Assembly: GCF_947241125.1 (NCBI RefSeq) | Contig: NZ_OX365700.1 | Location: forward strand, 744,001-808,000 | From: Nitrospira tepida | Lineage (GTDB): Bacteria; Nitrospirota; Nitrospiria; Nitrospirales; Nitrospiraceae | Direction of reading: 5' to 3' | DNA: 64,000 bases | Part shown: positions 60,995 through 64,000 of the stretch, piece by piece | How the letters are laid out: each line of letters starts with the position of its first letter | How positions within the stretch are numbered: position 1 is the stretch's first letter | Made by a program: the position numbers and the translations under genes | Notes under the pieces: model-generated | The model's input: the letters and a program-made list of their open reading frames with translations, nothing else | What the model was told of the DNA's origin: nothing | Database searches by the model: none

Positions 60995-61867
60995 ATGGCG
61001 CATCGTATCCAGACGATCGAGGACGTGGCCTGGCTCCTCCGGCACACCCGCGGGTTTCGCGGCGGGCAGGTAACGGACGTGCACGTCGCGCGGCGACACC
61101 TATTCGACGAGAACGATTGCTGCGAAGTGCTCGCCGAGACCACCGTGACGGTCGTGATCCGCTACTTCATCGACGTCAACGCCGAGGGCCACCCCCAGCG
61201 CCTGCTGCGTCTTGCGCGGTTTCGGATGATGGGCGTGACGGACTTTTCGATCTTCGAGCAGGAGGGGACCAACAGTGCCGCGATCGACGCGCTTCAGGCG
61301 GAAATTCAGGAGGGGCGCCTGCGGTTCTGGTTCGATCAATACGGCGAAATCTATGTGATCTGCGAGTGGGCCGAGTTGGAAGAGGTCGCCTATCCCGATG
61401 CGTTGCCGGAGAGGCAGGGGGCCACCCAGTGGCTGTTTCAGGCCAGGGACGCCGACGCCCCCAGCGTCGCCTGGCTGTTGGAGCAGCTCGATCGAGCCGG
61501 CGTGCCCTGCGTGTGGAAACACCGGTCGCGCACCAATGCGACCAATGCGAATGGAACGGGGAAGGGGAAGGAGTCTCATCTGCTCTGGGCCGGTGAACTC
61601 CAGGTCAGCCCGTCACGGGCCTTCCTGTCCGGCGACTGTCTGGAGGTGCAGGCCTATGGTCCGCTCGATGGCCGATCCTTTGGCGTGATGTTGCGCGCTC
61701 AGGAATCCGAGCGGGATACAGGAGGGCGACTGCTTTCGGCCGTGGCCGAGATCCTGACGAGCCATTTTGCCGGCGAAAGCATCGCCGGCCGGGCGCTCCT
61801 TCCCGAGGAGCCCCCGTTCCCTCGCGTGACCGGAAGAGGGAAGCGGAATGGACAGGCCAACAGTTAG
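60995..61867 (+). CDS. Hypothetical protein, 290 aa
   Basis: Soluble protein with no signal peptide. The N-terminal domain (MAHRIQTIEDVAWLLRHTRG, VTVVIRYFIDVNAEGHPQRL, FDQYGEIYVICEWAELEEVA) is followed by a low-complexity linker (NATNANGTGKGKE) and a second beta-rich domain. No known motif. ATG 60995 is used; the TTG at 60989 is possible. Codon use is native. Confidence 0.65.
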   Translation: MAHRIQTIEDVAWLLRHTRGFRGGQVTDVHVARRHLFDENDCCEVLAETTVTVVIRYFIDVNAEGHPQRLLRLARFRMMGVTDFSIFEQEGTNSAAIDALQAEIQEGRLRFWFDQYGEIYVICEWAELEEVAYPDALPERQGATQWLFQARDADAPSVAWLLEQLDRAGVPCVWKHRSRTNATNANGTGKGKESHLLWAGELQVSPSRAFLSGDCLEVQAYGPLDGRSFGVMLRAQESERDTGGRLLSAVAEILTSHFAGESIAGRALLPEEPPFPRVTGRGKRNGQANS

Positions 61868-61907
61868 AATAAGATCGAAAACGGAAACGGGGAGGTGAGT
61901 GATCCGT

Positions 61908-62624
61908 TTACACGGAGGCGACCGAGGCGGAGACAGCCAGTTTGTGTCGGCCGTTTCCGTTGAGGGACCCGTTGAGGTGGTGCCCGTGGCTGCCGTTGAC
62001 GGCGGTGGGCTTGGCGTTGACGCACTCGACGAGGTGCCAGAGACGGAGCGGATTAACGGCCTGCTTGCGGGAAACCTGGAGGGTCGTGCCTTCGAGCACC
62101 GTGTGGAGGGAGAGATCGGTCCGCCAGCCGAGATGCTTCGTCAAGGGTGAGATGACTTTCTCCATGGCGGCGATGATCTTGTTCCCGTTGCGGAAGTGGT
62201 TGAGCATGATGATGCGCCCGCCTGGCCGGCAGACGCGGATCATTTCGTTCACGACGCTGCGGTAATCCGGCACCGCCGTGACGACATAGGCCGCGACCAC
62301 GGTATCGAAGGTATTGTCCGAAAACTCCATCGCGCCGGCATCCATCCGGTGCAGCTCGACATGATCCATCCCGTAGATCTGGGCCCGTTCGCGGGCCTTG
62401 GCAAGCATCCCCTCCGAGAGGTCGATGCCCACGATTCGGCAATGCCGCGGATACATCGGTAACGCCAGCCCGGTGCCGACCCCGACTTCCAGGACCAGCT
62501 CGTTTTCCCGCAAGGCCAGGTTTCTGATGGCCGATTCGCGGCCTTCATGGAACACTTTGCCAAAGACCCGGTCGTAAACCCCGGCGTAGCTGGTGTAGAC
62601 GCGCTCAACTTTCTTCAGATCCAT
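61908..62624 (-). CDS. Class I SAM-dependent methyltransferase, PmtA-like
   Basis: 238 residues. VLEVGVGTGLALPMYPRH (SAM motif I), VGIDLSEGMLAKARERAQ, FDTVVAAYVVTAVPDYRSVV and CRPGGRIIMLNHFR are typical. The start YTSYAGVYDRVFGKVFHEGR recalls the Rhodobacter-type phosphatidylethanolamine N-methyltransferase group, which suggests a lipid substrate; ubiquinone/menaquinone-type methylation is the alternative. The C-terminal 40 residues are Gly/Asn/His-rich and probably flexible. Stands alone. Confidence 0.82.
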   Translation of the reverse strand: MDLKKVERVYTSYAGVYDRVFGKVFHEGRESAIRNLALRENELVLEVGVGTGLALPMYPRHCRIVGIDLSEGMLAKARERAQIYGMDHVELHRMDAGAMEFSDNTFDTVVAAYVVTAVPDYRSVVNEMIRVCRPGGRIIMLNHFRNGNKIIAAMEKVISPLTKHLGWRTDLSLHTVLEGTTLQVSRKQAVNPLRLWHLVECVNAKPTAVNGSHGHHLNGSLNGNGRHKLAVSASVASV

Positions 62625-62918
62625 TCACACCCTCCCTGGCTCACAGGAGCGCCCCCGGCGCACGCCGAGCAGGAACCCTCTCACCGCGCGTTGAAACTTG
62701 GAAATCAGGGGACAACTGACGGCGGGAACCCACTGGAGCTGGTTGTTGAAGCACGCCCGCCAAACCAAGCGGAGCTACTGTAGCCAACTCTCCTACGTGA
62801 GTCAACTCCTGGCCTCACTTTTCATGCGGTTGCGTCTCGTGAATCGCGGTCCGTTCGTGGGAAGAATGCTCGGTCGCCCCATTTTCCGGATGCGCGCGGC
62901 TATGCTATCGTGCTCGGC

Positions 62919-63590
62919 ATGATCGCGGCGGGCCTGTTCATGTTCGTGCTGGTGCTGGGGTTCATCGTACTCGACTGGTGGTATTTTGCGCAGGGCCGGA
63001 GCGACGCCACCCGCTATGGATGCCGTGTCGCCGCGGTGGCGCAGCCAGTGGCCGTCCCGTCGGCGAGCGAGTTGGCGGCCCGCTTCCATCCATCCGGCAT
63101 CCTTCCGTTGCCGCACGGCGCCGCGCGGCTGTTTCCCAACGAGCGCCGGATGGTGCTGCAGCCGGACTGCCGGCGCTTTGCTTCGCGATTTCGAACCGCC
63201 TGGCCGATGAAGGGCTCGATCGACATTGCGTCCGGGGAAGGCGGCGTCGAGCTTGTCTGCACCAAACGGATTCCCTGGTCTTCTGCCATCGTCACCCTGC
63301 TCTGGTTCGCGCTGGTCGGATTGGGCACGGCCGGGTTTCTCATCTCGTATCTGCTTCAGGGCGGATTCACGTCGTTGTCCGGGATCCTCATGGGAGTCGG
63401 CGTGGCGGGGCTTGGCACGCTGGTCTTCGCGTTTGGATTGGTGACGGTGTCGCTGGCCTATCGGTTGGAAAATACGAGATTGATGCAGGTGTGGGAGGAG
63501 CTGCGCCAGGCGTTGCGGGGAGCGGATGCGGACGACAGGACGAGCGTGTCGAGCGGCGACGTGAGGCAATCGGAACCGTCGCGGGCGTGA
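62919..63590 (+). CDS. Hypothetical membrane protein, 223 aa
   Basis: An N-terminal helix (GLFMFVLVLGFIVLDWWYFA), a soluble region (about 25-120) and two further helices (IVTLLWFALVGLGTAGFLIS, LMGVGVAGLGTLVFAFGLVT) before a charged cytoplasmic tail. No recognised family. The ATG at 62919 is used. The downstream DNA carries the TTGACG-type repeats. Confidence 0.65.
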   Translation: MIAAGLFMFVLVLGFIVLDWWYFAQGRSDATRYGCRVAAVAQPVAVPSASELAARFHPSGILPLPHGAARLFPNERRMVLQPDCRRFASRFRTAWPMKGSIDIASGEGGVELVCTKRIPWSSAIVTLLWFALVGLGTAGFLISYLLQGGFTSLSGILMGVGVAGLGTLVFAFGLVTVSLAYRLENTRLMQVWEELRQALRGADADDRTSVSSGDVRQSEPSRA

Positions 63591-63595
63591 TCACG

Positions 63596-63709
63596 GTCGT
63601 CGTCAATTGTCATTCGTCAATGGTCATGCGTGAAGGATCGCCCGGCCTTCGCGCCTTGATCCGGCGTGACTCTTGGTACGGTGAACGATTGACGGTTGAC
63701 GTTTGACGG
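63596..63709. repeat. Intergenic repeat cluster, TTGACG units
   Basis: GTCGTCGTCAATTGTCATTC near 63600 and GATTGACGGTTGACGTTTGAC at about 63688-63708 are dense copies of the unit seen at 49224-49270 and 57441-57566. They occupy the space between two convergent genes. Confidence 0.55.
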
Positions 63710-63714
63710 GGCGG

Positions 63715-64000
63715 CTACGTCAGGAACGTGTCCAGCAGGCAATGATACTCCGCCGGAAGATCCAGGGTCTCGCGGCGGCGGGCCAGACCGGCCAGAATCC
63801 CGCGATGTTTCATGTTCAGCCCCGATGCGACGAAGGCCTCACGGAAACAGGTCCACTGAGCGGCGGGATCGTTCGCGATCCGCTGCCGTTCCTCGACCGG
63901 CAAGGCGTTGAGGATTCTGGTCAGGTGGAGAATCCCCTGCTCGACGCTATGGTAAGGTGGGGCCAGCTTGAGCGTGGCGTAGAACGTGTCCAAGTGGCGG
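63715..64000 (-). CDS. Hypothetical protein, C-terminal part (cut by right edge)
   Basis: The frame runs off the right edge. The fragment includes FYATLKLAPPYHSVEQGILH, LPVEERQRIANDPAAQWTCF and LARRRETLDLPAEYHCLLDT. A TTG at 63993 could be a start but lacks a ribosome site, and the frame is still open beyond it, so this is probably a C-terminal fragment. Soluble and helical; no domain recognised. Confidence 0.5.
   Translation of the reverse strand, partial: RHLDTFYATLKLAPPYHSVEQGILHLTRILNALPVEERQRIANDPAAQWTCFREAFVASGLNMKHRGILAGLARRRETLDLPAEYHCLLDTFLT

Overview
The window is a high-GC, densely coded bacterial chromosome segment with no rRNA, tRNA, CRISPR array or insertion sequence that I can see. 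The lysine route (dapA, dapB, dapL, lysA), the one-operon arginine/lysine cluster, an archaeal-style family 5 uracil-DNA glycosylase, many small lipoproteins and the general protein flavour suggest a Nitrospira-like member of the Nitrospirota. That assignment is inference from gene content, not a database result.

Layout. 1-1.6 kb: end of a zinc-metallopeptidase gene coupled to an ATP-grasp ligase gene. 1.8-3.6 kb: LysR regulator with two small membrane proteins (DUF2938, DUF2798). 3.9-7.1 kb: UshA-like 5'-nucleotidase, small cytochrome c, a small coiled-coil protein and two divergent small hypotheticals. 7.2-12.5 kb: hybrid histidine kinase, Tat-exported aldo/keto reductase, sigma-54 activator and a second small coiled-coil protein. 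12.8-17.3 kb: a run of genes on the plus strand (membrane protein, OsmC, MddA-type methanethiol methyltransferase, 49-aa membrane peptide, Tat sulfite-oxidase-type enzyme, metallo-beta-lactamase-fold protein) that looks like sulfur-compound handling. 17.3-22.4 kb: a minus-strand operon of lytic transglycosylase, glycerate kinase and a PEP-synthase/rifampin-phosphotransferase-like enzyme. 22.5-25.2 kb: UDG, transaldolase and small proteins.

25.3-33.6 kb is a single minus-strand operon argD-argF-argG-argH-lipoprotein-lysA-dapA-dapB; dapL lies apart at 57.6-58.7 kb, giving the diaminopimelate aminotransferase shortcut to lysine. 33.8-49.1 kb holds zinc-ribbon, phosphoglycerate mutase, outer-membrane, DUF5666, DUF6502, phosphatase, ABC-F, DUF4112, DUF4403 (apparently frameshifted), DUF3015 and GNAT genes. 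49.4-50.8 kb is rmuC.

50.9-55.4 kb is the standout: a tightly packed, relatively AT-rich four-gene cassette inserted between rmuC and a PilZ gene. It encodes a fusion of two RNase H-fold nuclease domains (DEDD-type plus DUF429), a short adenylosuccinate-synthetase homologue with the catalytic P-loop Asp replaced by Ser (as in phage PurZ, the enzyme of 2-aminoadenine synthesis), a membrane-tethered dCTP deaminase/dUTPase-fold protein and a NUDIX-like protein. Everything points to deoxynucleotide chemistry plus nucleic acid cleavage; a defence or base-modification role is inference.

55.4-64 kb: PilZ, panC, folK, dapL, glutamine amidotransferase, a second small AT-rich insert (59.6-60.4 kb), DUF5329, hypothetical proteins and a SAM methyltransferase, ending in a gene cut by the right edge.
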